Notes under the pieces: model-generated
Databases searched by the model: none
Told to the model about the DNA's origin: nothing
Seen by the model: only the letters and a program-made list of their open reading frames with translations
From: Solwaraspora sp. WMMD792
GTDB taxonomy: Bacteria; Actinomycetota; Actinomycetes; Mycobacteriales; Micromonosporaceae
Direction of reading: 5' to 3'
Assembly: GCF_029626105.1 (NCBI RefSeq)
Contig: NZ_JARUBH010000009.1
Location: forward strand, 6,690,011 to 6,754,010
Length of the DNA stretch: 64,000 bases
Program-made: the position numbers and the translations under genes
In this document: one piece after another, positions 44,550 through 57,651 of the stretch
How the letters are laid out: the number at the start of each line of letters is the position of its first letter
Numbering within the stretch: position 1 is the first letter of the stretch

Positions 44550-44924
44550 ATGAGCAATCTACCGAAGCGTGCCCACCCGCCGTGGTGCCTGCGCGGCGCC
44601 GACTGCGCCACTACGCCCGACAGTGCCGCCTGGCACTCGTCCCGCCTGCTGCGAGTCGCCGCGACCGACGTGCACCCGTGCGTGGACGTCGCCGTCGGCC
44701 GCTGGCAACTCGATCCGGCCGAACCAGCGCAGGCGGCCCGAAGGCAGCCGACCGGCGCGACCGGTACGGCGGCGCTGCTGGCTGGCGGCGTACTGCTGGA
44801 ATTTCGGCTCGGTGACGACGTCGACCAGTGGCCGGTCGACCGGGCGCAGGCGCTCGCCCTGACCTGGCTCATCGCGCGACTGCTGCGCGACGACGTCCCG
44901 TCCCGACGCCGCCGCGCAGTCTGA
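44550..44924 (+). CDS. Small conserved-looking protein of unknown function
   Basis: A 124-residue protein from ATG 44550 with GGGAGAGGA upstream. The N-terminus PPWCLRGADC places two Cys six residues apart and His residues follow (WHSSRLL, DVHPCVDV), which could bind a metal. The C-terminal half (GTAALLAGGVLLEFRLGDDVDQWPVDRAQALALTWLIARLL) looks like a small alpha/beta fold. I do not recognise the family securely. It is divergent from the GntR gene and probably controlled with it, a layout often seen for regulator-target pairs in actinomycetes. Confidence 0.6.
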   Translation: MSNLPKRAHPPWCLRGADCATTPDSAAWHSSRLLRVAATDVHPCVDVAVGRWQLDPAEPAQAARRQPTGATGTAALLAGGVLLEFRLGDDVDQWPVDRAQALALTWLIARLLRDDVPSRRRRAV

Positions 44925-44925
44925 C

Positions 44926-44969
44926 CGCGCCGGCTGCCGGTCGAGGCCGGCGCGTCGCCGGTCGGCGAC
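44926..44969. terminator. Two adjacent hairpins between convergent genes
   Basis: CGCGCCGGC (44926-44934) pairs with GCCGGCGCG (44946-44954); next to it GTCGCC (44954-44959) pairs with GGCGAC (44964-44969). They lie between the small hypothetical gene and the end of the cyclase gene. Confidence 0.65.
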
Positions 44970-44985
44970 CGTAGGTTCAGTGCGT

Positions 44986-45744
44986 TCAGTCGACGATGGC
45001 GTACGCGCGGACCGGCGCGGTGTCCAGCCCGGCGAACATCGGCGGTACGGCGCTGAACCGGAACCCGTACGCCGGTAGCTCGCCCAGCCCACGTAGGTGC
45101 TCGACGATCGGGATCCCGGCGGCCAGCAGGATGCTGTGCGCCGGCCGGGCACCGTTGGCCGAGGGCGCGGTGTCGTCGATGTTGATCGAGTCGATGCCGA
45201 CCAGGGCGACTCCTGCCGAGACCAGCAGTTCCGCCCCGTCTGCCGTCAGGTACGGGTGGTCCGGGGCGGCGTACCGCTCGGTGCCGAAGTGTGCCGACCA
45301 GCCGGTGTCCAGCAGCACCGCCCGTCCCGCCAGCGCCCCGCCGGCGGCCGTGCCGTCGCCAGCGGCCGTGCCGCCGACGACCGTGCCGTCGACGACGGCT
45401 GCCCCGGCCAGGTGCGGGCGCAGCAGCGCGGCGTCCACCGCTCGCGTGGCGGACGGCACCCGGACCACCACGCCGGGCAGATCAGCCAGCTTTTCCAGCG
45501 GCAGCCCGGCCAGGTCCGCCCCGTCGGACCAGCGGTGCGACGGGGCGTCCAGGTACGTTCCGGTGTTGCCGATCATCGTGATCTGGTTGATCCGGAACGT
45601 GGTGCCGGCCGCGTACCGCTCGGCCGATGCCTCCCGGCTGAGCCACTCGGTGATCGCCGGGGCGGGTAGCCCCGGATAGGTGACCATGCCGTCCCGGACG
45701 ACGTGGCTGAGTTCGACGAACCGTTTCTCGGTCGGTGTGCCCAT
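44986..45744 (-). CDS. Cyclase-family protein (kynurenine formamidase-like fold)
   Basis: A 252-residue metal-dependent hydrolase-type protein. It begins with FVELSHVVRDGMVTYPGLPAP, typical of the family. The metal motif usually HxGTHxDxPxH reads NTGTYLDAPSH, with Asn and Tyr in place of two His. LVGIDSINIDD and AHSILLAAGIPIVEHL are the other conserved blocks. A Gly/Ala/Thr-rich insert (VVDGTVVGGTAAGDGTAAGG) lies in the middle. Without the usual ligands the substrate cannot be assigned; a subgroup with different chemistry is likely. Confidence 0.82.
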   Translation of the reverse strand: MGTPTEKRFVELSHVVRDGMVTYPGLPAPAITEWLSREASAERYAAGTTFRINQITMIGNTGTYLDAPSHRWSDGADLAGLPLEKLADLPGVVVRVPSATRAVDAALLRPHLAGAAVVDGTVVGGTAAGDGTAAGGALAGRAVLLDTGWSAHFGTERYAAPDHPYLTADGAELLVSAGVALVGIDSINIDDTAPSANGARPAHSILLAAGIPIVEHLRGLGELPAYGFRFSAVPPMFAGLDTAPVRAYAIVD

Positions 45745-45899
45745 GTCCGGCGAGGTTAGTGGGTGAGGGCGGATCAGCGGGCGGATAGGCTGGTAGGCCT
45801 GACCCCCCGCCCGGACCGGGCGTGGGGTTGTCGTCGCGTGTGCGCCCTAAGCGTGCACCGCCGCACAGCAAGGCGTATCCCACCGCGAAGGTTGTGACC

Positions 45900-49655
<3,756 letters not shown>

Positions 49656-49668
49656 GAGAGTGTCGACC

Positions 49669-50364
49669 ATGCAGCGTGTCCGTCGCCTGGCGTCGATCAC
49701 CGTCATTGCCCTGGTCGGGGTCGCCGCACTGTCCGCCTGCCGGTCGCAGCCCGGGGTCGCCGCCTACGTCGGCGACGAGCAGTACACCGAGGAGCAGGTG
49801 ACCAGCGTCGTCGACGACCTGAGCGACCAGCTCGGCGAGCAGGCCGGTGAGCAGGGTGCCCCGCCGCTGCCGACCCGGCAGCAGGTGGTCAGCGCCCTGG
49901 TGCTGGCCGACGTCTGCGCGCAGCTCGACGTGCCGGGTGGTGCGCAGCCGATCTCCCCGGAGCAGTACGCCCAGCAGTTCGGTCTGCCGCCCGACTCGGA
50001 GTACGTGCGGGCGGCGGCGCAGGCCTGGACCTGCATCACCGGCCTGCAGGCCGGCGGCCAGGTGCAGCCGACCCAGGAGGAGCTGTTCGACCTGGTCGAC
50101 CGGGGCCGGGCCGCCGGGGTGATCCCGGAGGACGTCACCGACGAGGAGGCCGCCGGTCAGCTCGACGGTGAGCAGTTGCGGTCCGCGTTGGCCGCCCGCG
50201 ACGCGATCGCCGACGCGGTCGTCGAGCAGGACGTCACGGTCAACCCGCGGTACCGTCCGCTGGAGTTCCCGGTGCTCAGCTTCCAGACGGCCCAGGGCAA
50301 CGTGGTCGCGGTCGGCATCCCGCTGGGTGGCGGCGACTCGGGCACGGTCTCCGAACGGCAGTGA
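49669..50364 (+). CDS. SurA-N-like secreted lipoprotein
   Basis: A 231-residue lipoprotein: basic start, hydrophobic core and lipobox ALSAC, followed by VAAYVGDEQYTEEQVTSVVD, which resembles the N-terminal chaperone segment of SurA/PrsA-type proteins. No rotamase domain is visible. Start ATG 49669, with a GTG three codons earlier possible. It lies between mfd and mazG and overlaps mazG by GTGA, the same arrangement that is found in relatives. A role in envelope protein folding is inferred. Confidence 0.8.
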   Translation: MQRVRRLASITVIALVGVAALSACRSQPGVAAYVGDEQYTEEQVTSVVDDLSDQLGEQAGEQGAPPLPTRQQVVSALVLADVCAQLDVPGGAQPISPEQYAQQFGLPPDSEYVRAAAQAWTCITGLQAGGQVQPTQEELFDLVDRGRAAGVIPEDVTDEEAAGQLDGEQLRSALAARDAIADAVVEQDVTVNPRYRPLEFPVLSFQTAQGNVVAVGIPLGGGDSGTVSERQ

Positions 50365-51413
50365 CCGCCCGGATCGTCCTGCTGGTCACCTCGCCCCGGC
50401 TGCCGGCCGGGCTGCTGACGGCGCAGGCCTGGGACGTCGTACGCCGGTTCCCGGTCCTCGCCGGTGCGGACAGTGAGCTGACCACGGCGATCCGCGTCGC
50501 CGGCGGCACGGTCACCGTGCCAGTGCCAGTGCCAGTGTCGGAGTCGGAGTCGGAGTCGGTTGAGCAGACGCTGTTGACGGCGGCGGCCGAGCACGGCACC
50601 GCTGTGTGGCTGGCCGGTCCGGCCGGCGACGAGGACCTGGCCCGCCGGCTGGGGCTGCGGCTGGCCCGCGAGCCCGGCCTGGCCGAGCTGGAGCTGATGT
50701 ACGGCTCCTGGGATCCGCCCGGTGCCCGGCTGCTCGACGCGGTCGAGGTCATGGACCGGCTCGTCTCGCCCGGTGGCGACCCGTGGAAGCGGCAGCAGAC
50801 CCACGACTCGCTGGCACGGTATCTGCTGGAGGAGAGCTACGAGGCGTACGACGCCATCGCGGCCGGTGACCTGACGGCATTGCGCGACGAACTGGGTGAC
50901 GTGCTGCTACAGGTGGTGCTGCACGCCAGGCTCGCGCAGGAGTTGCCGGACGGCGAACGTTGGGACGTCGACGACGTGGCCGGTGGTCTGGTGGCGAAGA
51001 TGATCCGCCGTAACCCGCACGTCTTCGCCGGTGTCGCGGTGGCCGACGTCGATGAGATCGTCGACAACTGGGAGCAGATCAAGGCCGCCGAGCGGGCCGC
51101 GTCGGGTGCCGCCTCCGGCGCGGGCGACAGCCCGTCACCGATGGACGGGATCGTGCTCGCCCAGCCGGCGCTGTCGCTGGCCGACAAGGTGCTGCAGCGG
51201 GCCGGGCGGGCCGGGGTCGACGTACCGCTGCCGGAGCCGGACCCGGCCGTGGACCTGCAGCCGGACGGTGTGGTGGACCCGTCGACGCGGCTCGGCGCGC
51301 AACTGCTCGCGCTGGTCGCGCAGGCCCGCGCCGAGGGCCTGGACGCCGAGGGCGCGTTACGCCGTGCCACCCTCGCGTACGCCGCCGCCGTCCGCACCGC
51401 CACCACCGACTGA
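50361..51413 (+). CDS. mazG: MazG-family nucleoside triphosphate pyrophosphohydrolase
   Basis: A 350-residue house-cleaning enzyme. The N-terminal 120 residues are variable and Val/Pro/Ser/Glu-rich around VPVPVPVSESESES. The MazG domain begins near residue 125 (LLDAVEVMDRLVSPGGDPWKRQ), with the magnesium-binding EExxE-type pattern in YLLEESYEAYDAI and DELGDVLLQVVLHARLAQ. A second degenerate helical segment follows (KMIRRNPHVFAG, VDEIVDNWEQIKAAE). The 3' end overlaps convergent lspA by 57 bp. Confidence 0.92.
   Translation: MTARIVLLVTSPRLPAGLLTAQAWDVVRRFPVLAGADSELTTAIRVAGGTVTVPVPVPVSESESESVEQTLLTAAAEHGTAVWLAGPAGDEDLARRLGLRLAREPGLAELELMYGSWDPPGARLLDAVEVMDRLVSPGGDPWKRQQTHDSLARYLLEESYEAYDAIAAGDLTALRDELGDVLLQVVLHARLAQELPDGERWDVDDVAGGLVAKMIRRNPHVFAGVAVADVDEIVDNWEQIKAAERAASGAASGAGDSPSPMDGIVLAQPALSLADKVLQRAGRAGVDVPLPEPDPAVDLQPDGVVDPSTRLGAQLLALVAQARAEGLDAEGALRRATLAYAAAVRTATTD
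50517..50560. repeat. Hexanucleotide microsatellites inside mazG
   Basis: Three copies of GTGCCA (50517-50534) are followed after 2 nt by three copies of GTCGGA (50537-50554) and a variant. They encode Val-Pro and Ser-Glu dipeptides, so slippage would change length without breaking the frame. Confidence 0.8.
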
Positions 51414-52019
51414 CGTTTCCGATTCGCCGGACGGCTCCGACGAATCGGATGAATCGGATGATTCCGGCCGGAGCCGGATGCCGAGCAGTTCCAAGGTGAG
51501 GAACGTGACGACCCCGAAGAAGAGCGCGATGTCGGCGACGTTGCCGATGAACCAGTCGAAGTAGGCGATGAAGTCGACGACGTGGCCCTGCCCGAACGAC
51601 GGCTCGCGGAACAGCCGGTCCAGCAGGTGGGTGAACGCGCCGCCGAGTACCAGGCCGAGTGCGGCCGCCCAGGCCCGGGAGCGGGCCCGCCACGCGAACC
51701 AGGCGGTCACGCCGACACCGATCGCGGCCGCGATGGTGAAGACCCAGGTGGTGTTCTCGCCGAACGAGAACGCGGCACCCGGGTTGTAGATCAACTGAAT
51801 GCCGAGGGCGTCGCCGATCAGCGGGGTCCGCTCGCCGCGGGTCAGCGTCGCCTCCGCCCACAGCTTCGTCAACTGGTCGACGACGAGCACCGTTGCGGCG
51901 ATGCCGAAGGCGAGCCACGGAGCGCGGCGGGTCCACCGCTGCTGCCGGGGCGCGCGTGCTGCCGTACCGCCGTCGGTCGGTTCGTGGGCGGTCTCGTCGG
52001 TGCCGTCCTGCTCGCTCAT
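51357..52019 (-). CDS. lspA: Lipoprotein signal peptidase (signal peptidase II)
   Basis: A 220-residue inner-membrane aspartyl protease that cleaves prolipoproteins such as the three in this window. Four membrane helices are visible. Catalytic Asp residues lie in FTHLLDRLFR and IGNVADIALFFG; YNPGAAFSFGENT is the conserved substrate loop. The first site usually reads GNxxDR but here is THLLDR. The N-terminus (35 residues, Thr/Ala-rich) and a Ser/Asp/Gly-rich C-terminal tail are extensions, the tail overlapping mazG. Start ATG 52019; the ribosome site is weak. Confidence 0.92.
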   Translation of the reverse strand: MSEQDGTDETAHEPTDGGTAARAPRQQRWTRRAPWLAFGIAATVLVVDQLTKLWAEATLTRGERTPLIGDALGIQLIYNPGAAFSFGENTTWVFTIAAAIGVGVTAWFAWRARSRAWAAALGLVLGGAFTHLLDRLFREPSFGQGHVVDFIAYFDWFIGNVADIALFFGVVTFLTLELLGIRLRPESSDSSDSSEPSGESETSVGGGGADGGGVREGGTA

Positions 52020-52078
52020 GATCGGTGATTCTCCCACCGCTTCCGGGCAGCCCACAGCCACGTCGTCCGCCCGGTGGC

Positions 52079-52618
52079 TCATGCTTGCCGGGCGTCTGGT
52101 CGGGGCGCTGTGTAGTGACGGAGCCCGAGCTTGGCGTATACGGCGGTCGGCGGGGTACGGGCGGCGCGACCAGCGAGGTCCTCCAGATACCGCCAGGTCG
52201 CCGCGCCGGTCTTGGCCCGCTCGGCGAGGACGAAGGGCGCGACGCACTCCCAGACCCGGCGGATGGCGGTGCCGTTCGACCCGATGATCAGCTTCTCGTC
52301 GACGATGCCGTGCGCCACCAACTTCCCGAGATCGTCGTAGCGGCCGGCGACGGTCCGGACCCGCATCCGCACCCTGCCCGGCAGGTCGGAGTACGCCACC
52401 GGCGGGTCGTACTCCTGGTTCAGCCGGTCGAAGATGTACTCGCGGGCGTCGAAGAACTCCTGGGTGCGGAACTGGTCGAAGATTTCGAGGACGACTGGCA
52501 GCGCGTAGCCGGCGGACGCCGTGCGGTTCTGCCGGACGGCGAGCACCACGGAGACGGTGAGCGAGACGACCGAGAGCACGATCGCCGCGAGATTGGTAAG
52601 GGTCTCGACCGGCACCAC
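52079..52618 (-). CDS. Membrane-anchored protein of unknown function (DUF4760-like)
   Basis: A 179-residue protein with one N-terminal membrane helix (LAAIVLSVVSLTVSVVLAV) and a soluble part containing LEIFDQFRTQEFFDAREYIF and WRYLEDLAGRAAR. The helix followed by a helical domain with Arg/Glu-rich FFDAR is what I remember of DUF4760 proteins. No function is known. The start is a GTG at 52618 without a clear ribosome site. Confidence 0.65.
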   Translation of the reverse strand: MVPVETLTNLAAIVLSVVSLTVSVVLAVRQNRTASAGYALPVVLEIFDQFRTQEFFDAREYIFDRLNQEYDPPVAYSDLPGRVRMRVRTVAGRYDDLGKLVAHGIVDEKLIIGSNGTAIRRVWECVAPFVLAERAKTGAATWRYLEDLAGRAARTPPTAVYAKLGLRHYTAPRPDARQA

Positions 52619-52760
52619 CCAAGCCTAGGTGGACAGTGCAAGCGGTCTCATCCCTTGCGTGATCGACGTGCGTGGACCATTCACGTTTCGCCGGACGAAC
52701 TGGAGTCGGCGGTCCGGATACTCGCCGGGTTGATCGACGCATGGCGTCGGTGGGATGGCC

Positions 52761-52766
52761 TAGGGT
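52761..52766 (+). promoter_or_regulatory. -10 box for a leaderless DUF885 transcript
   Basis: TAGGGT ends 7 nt before the ATG at 52774, with no ribosome site between. Confidence 0.55.
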
Positions 52767-52773
52767 CGGTGGC

Positions 52774-54390
52774 ATGGCGTCGTTCGTACCTCTGGCTGAA
52801 CGCATCATCGACGCGCTGCTGGCCAGCGATCCGGCCCTGGCGTCGTCGGCCGGTGACCACCGCCACGACGACCGGTTGCCGGACCTGTCCGTCGACGGCG
52901 TCGCCGCCACCGCGACGATGCTGCTGGACGCCACCAACGCGCTCGCCGAGGTGGACGCGGACGCACTGTCCACCCAGGAGCGGGTGGATCACGCGATCCT
53001 GTCGGCGATCGTCGACCGGCGGCTGTTCGAGCTGACCGAGGTGCGTGCCCGGGAGTGGAATCCGCTGGTCTACAACCCGGGGCCGCTGCTGCACGGGTTG
53101 ATCGCCCGCCCGTTCGCGCCGGCCGCGCAGCGGCTGACCAGTCTGGCCGGACGGCTCGGCGCCGTACCGGACGTGCTGGCCACCGCGCGCGACACGCTGC
53201 GCGGCGTACCGGCGATCCACGCCGAGACCGCCGCCGGTCAATTCGCCGGCACCGCCGCGCTGGTCCGCGACCAGGTGCCGGGGCTGCTGGCCGAGGAGCC
53301 GGGACTGCGGGACAAGGTCGAGCCGCTGGCGGCCGAGGCGGCGTTCGCGTTGGACGAGTTCGCCGGCTGGCTGCGCGACAGCCTGGACCGCGACGTCGAC
53401 CGGCGGGACCCACGGCTGGGCCGGCGGCTGTGGGAGGCCCAGCTGTGGCACACCCTGGACACCGAGCTGACCGCCGCCGACGTGCTGGACCGGGCCTGGG
53501 CGAATCTGGAGCGGGTAACCGGCGAGATCCGGGTGGCGGCGGCCGAGCTGACCGGTGGGCCGGCCACCGACGACACGGTACGCACCGCGTTGGCCCGGCT
53601 GGCCGCCGAGCATCCGGACGACTCGTCCATCGTGTCGCTGGCGCAGACCGCGATGCGGGAGACCACCGAGTTCGTCGCCGCCCACGATCTGGTGTCGATG
53701 GTGGACGACCGGTGCGTGATCCAGGAGATGCCGGAGTTCGCCCGGGGCGTCGCGGTGGCCTACTGCGACCCGCCCGGGGTGCTGGAGCGGGCCGACGTTC
53801 CGACGTTCTACTGCATCGCGCCGACGCCGACGGATTGGCCCGCCGAGCGGGTCGAGTCGTTCTACCGCGAGTACAACGACCACATGGTGCGTAACCTGAC
53901 CGTGCACGAGGCGATGCCGGGGCACTTCCTGCAGTTGGCGCACGCCCGCCGGTTCCTCGGCACCACCCGGGTGCGGGCGGTCGGCCGGTCCGGGCCGTTC
54001 GTCGAGGGCTGGGCGGTGTACGCCGAGGAGATGATGGTCGACGCCGGGTTCGGTGGCCTGCCGGTACGGCTGCAGCAGTTGAAGATGCAGCTGCGGATGA
54101 CCATCAACGCGATCCTGGACCAGCTGACGCACTGCGCGGAGCTGCCGCAGGCCGAGGCGATGGCGCTGATGACCGGTCGGGGCTTCCAGGAGGAGGGCGA
54201 AGCGGCCGGCAAGTGGCGTCGGGCGTTGCTGACCTCCACCCAGCTGTCCACGTACTTCGTGGGCTACGCCGAGGTGGCGCAGGTGGCGGCGGCGCGGCCA
54301 GCCGGCGTACCGGCGCGGCAGTGGCACGACGCGATGCTGGCGCACGGCTCCCCGCCGCCGCGGCACCTGCCGGCGCTACTGCCGATCTGA
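52774..54390 (+). CDS. DUF885-family zinc peptidase-like protein
   Basis: A 538-residue cytoplasmic protein without a signal peptide. The metal site is clear: HEAMPGHFLQLAH (HExxxH) near residue 385 and FVEGWAVYAEEMM near 410 supplying the third ligand. The long helical N-terminal part (DRLPDLSVDGVAATATMLLD, VDHAILSAIVDRRLFEL) is typical of DUF885 proteins, which resemble M32-type carboxypeptidases. Start ATG 52774 fits a leaderless transcript; frames upstream of it are unsupported. Its end overlaps convergent nudC by 15 bp. Confidence 0.88.
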   Translation: MASFVPLAERIIDALLASDPALASSAGDHRHDDRLPDLSVDGVAATATMLLDATNALAEVDADALSTQERVDHAILSAIVDRRLFELTEVRAREWNPLVYNPGPLLHGLIARPFAPAAQRLTSLAGRLGAVPDVLATARDTLRGVPAIHAETAAGQFAGTAALVRDQVPGLLAEEPGLRDKVEPLAAEAAFALDEFAGWLRDSLDRDVDRRDPRLGRRLWEAQLWHTLDTELTAADVLDRAWANLERVTGEIRVAAAELTGGPATDDTVRTALARLAAEHPDDSSIVSLAQTAMRETTEFVAAHDLVSMVDDRCVIQEMPEFARGVAVAYCDPPGVLERADVPTFYCIAPTPTDWPAERVESFYREYNDHMVRNLTVHEAMPGHFLQLAHARRFLGTTRVRAVGRSGPFVEGWAVYAEEMMVDAGFGGLPVRLQQLKMQLRMTINAILDQLTHCAELPQAEAMALMTGRGFQEEGEAAGKWRRALLTSTQLSTYFVGYAEVAQVAAARPAGVPARQWHDAMLAHGSPPPRHLPALLPI

Positions 54391-55389
54391 CCGGGCTGTT
54401 GAGGCCCGGCCTTGCTGGGCTGTTGAGGCCCGGCCTTGCTGGCCTGCAAGGCCCCGACCGCCCCGCTGGTGTTCGATCAGCCAGCGGGAGATCGAGTACG
54501 TTGCCGGCAGCTCGGCCGGCAGGTCGTCCAGGGCGAACCACCGGGCCTCGGCGATCTCCCGGCCGTCGACGACCGGTTCGGCGTCCGGCCCGGCGCGGGC
54601 GGTGAAACCGGCGAGCACCACGCCGGGGCCGGACATCGCCCACGGCTGGCTGCCGAAGTAGTCCACCTCGTGCACGTCGAGGCCAACCTCCTCGGCGACC
54701 TCGCGGTGCACCGCCTCCTCCAGCGTCTCGCCGGCCTCGACGAACCCGGCGACCAGGGCCCAGACGGCGGTCGGCCCGTAGGTGTGCCGGACCAGCAGCA
54801 ACTCGTCACCGTCGGGGCCGGGGCTGCGGGTGATCGCGGCCAACACAGCGGGGGAGAGCTGCATCGGTACGTACAGGTCGCAGCCGGGGCAGCGGCGGGC
54901 GTGCTCGCCGGGCACCTCGGCGAGTTCGGTGGCGCAGGCTCCGCAGAACCGGTGGGTACGCCGCCAGGTGATCACCTGCAAAGCGCGTCCGGCGAGCGCG
55001 GCGAGTGGCTCACCCAGCTCGCCGGCCATCGCCGGCCAGCTCCGCCAGCCGCCGAGCTGGTCGTCAACGGCGGGCAGGCCGGCTGCCCACACCCGGGTGC
55101 CGTCCAGGCTGCCCAGCGGCACCCACTCGGTGCTGGCCGGTAGATCGGCCACCGACGGTAGTCCGCCGTCGGCGCTGACCAGCAGTCGGCGGCCGGCCAC
55201 CACCAGGCACGGATCGGCCGGGTCGGCGCCCCGGCCCACCCGGGCGTCGGGAACGAATCTGCTGGGCGGGGCCGGATCGCTGGGCGGGGCCGGATCGGCC
55301 ACGGACGGCCCGTTACGCGGGGCCGGGTCGACGGTCGACGGACCGTGCTCCGTGGGGGAGCGTGAAGGCGGTCTCGTCGGCAGTGTCAC
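54376..55389 (-). CDS. nudC: NudC-like Nudix hydrolase (NADH pyrophosphatase family)
   Basis: 337 residues if the GTG at 55389 is used; the start is uncertain because the first 77 nt overlap the upstream lipoprotein gene and no ribosome site is visible. The zinc ribbon is CGAC...CPGC (residues about 150-170). The Nudix box GFVEAGETLEEAVHREVAEE is complete. The NudC signature SQPWPFP appears as SQPWAMS, changed at three positions, so cleavage of NADH or of NAD-capped RNA is less certain than the fold. The C-terminus carries a duplicated QQGRASTA. Confidence 0.85.
   Translation of the reverse strand: MTLPTRPPSRSPTEHGPSTVDPAPRNGPSVADPAPPSDPAPPSRFVPDARVGRGADPADPCLVVAGRRLLVSADGGLPSVADLPASTEWVPLGSLDGTRVWAAGLPAVDDQLGGWRSWPAMAGELGEPLAALAGRALQVITWRRTHRFCGACATELAEVPGEHARRCPGCDLYVPMQLSPAVLAAITRSPGPDGDELLLVRHTYGPTAVWALVAGFVEAGETLEEAVHREVAEEVGLDVHEVDYFGSQPWAMSGPGVVLAGFTARAGPDAEPVVDGREIAEARWFALDDLPAELPATYSISRWLIEHQRGGRGLAGQQGRASTAQQGRASTARSDRQ
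54393..54440. repeat. Exact 24-bp tandem duplication next to a stop codon
   Basis: A unit starting GGGCTGTTGAGGCCC at 54393 is repeated exactly at 54417. On the minus strand it encodes the doubled octapeptide QQGRASTA at the C-terminus of NudC; on the plus strand it begins 2 bp after the DUF885 stop. Confidence 0.85.
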
Positions 55390-56023
55390 TGTACCGGCTT
55401 ATCGCGAATTCGACGGTCTGTCCATCGACCACCCCGGTGAAGCTGCCCAGCGCGCCTTCGGTGGTGACACACACGTCGAACTGGGACGCCGCCGCCCCCT
55501 GCACCTGGCTGACCTGCACACAGGTGGCGTGTCGGCCGGCGATCGTGGTGTCGTTCTGGCTCACCACGGCCGCCGGATCCAGTGCGGTGGCGTTGAGTAG
55601 CGTGATCACCACCGGTGGGGTGACCAGGCCTCCGGCGTTGGCGTCGGTGAACAGCTCCGGATCGGGTTGGGCGGACGGGGACGGCCCGCTGGTCAGGGTG
55701 CAGACCGGCGGGGAGTCGTCGGTGTCACACTCGGTGGTGGTCTCGTCGGTGACGATCAGCTTGCCGCCCGGGTAGACGTACGCCGTACGTTGCGGGGTCT
55801 GTGCCTGCACGATGCTGGCACTGGCCCCGCCGACCAGCTGGTACTCGGCCGAGTAGGTCAACGCCCTGGCCCCGTCGAGTCGGGCGGCCAGCTCGTTGAC
55901 CAGGTCGGCCGGCTCGATGGTCTGGCCGGCGTCGGCGATGGTCTGGCAGCCGGCGACCAGCAGCAGCGTGCCGGCGGCGGTGGCCGCTGCGGCGCGGCGG
56001 AACCGGTTCTCCGTTGCACGCAT
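55313..56023 (-). CDS. Secreted lipoprotein of unknown function
   Basis: A 236-residue lipoprotein from the ATG at 56023: basic n-region, hydrophobic core and lipobox LLVAGC. The mature part has ALTYSAEYQLVGGASASIVQAQ and GRHATCVQVSQVQG, with paired Cys, similar in layout to LppX/LprG-like or LolA-like beta-rich lipid carriers, though I cannot confirm that. The gene ends 77 nt inside the nudC frame. Its 5' region faces eno. Confidence 0.75.
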   Translation of the reverse strand: MRATENRFRRAAAATAAGTLLLVAGCQTIADAGQTIEPADLVNELAARLDGARALTYSAEYQLVGGASASIVQAQTPQRTAYVYPGGKLIVTDETTTECDTDDSPPVCTLTSGPSPSAQPDPELFTDANAGGLVTPPVVITLLNATALDPAAVVSQNDTTIAGRHATCVQVSQVQGAAASQFDVCVTTEGALGSFTGVVDGQTVEFAISRYSDTADETAFTLPHGARSVDRRPGPA

Positions 56024-56028
56024 GGTGA

Positions 56029-57522
<1,494 letters not shown>

Positions 57523-57582
57523 CGTCCCGCCGGTTCGACCGGCCCGGTCCTGGTGACCGGGTCCGGTCCGACCGGTCCCGGC

Positions 57583-57611
57583 GCGCCGACGGTTCGACCA
57601 GCCGTCGGCGC
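57583..57611 (+). terminator. 10-bp hairpin between eno and ftsB-like gene
   Basis: GCGCCGACGG (57583-57592) pairs with CCGTCGGCGC (57602-57611). It follows another GC-rich fold-back at about 57535-57580 and ends 41 nt before the next start. Confidence 0.65.
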
Positions 57612-57651
57612 ACCCGACCGGTCCCGTACAGCCAACCGCCCGGGGAGGGGT

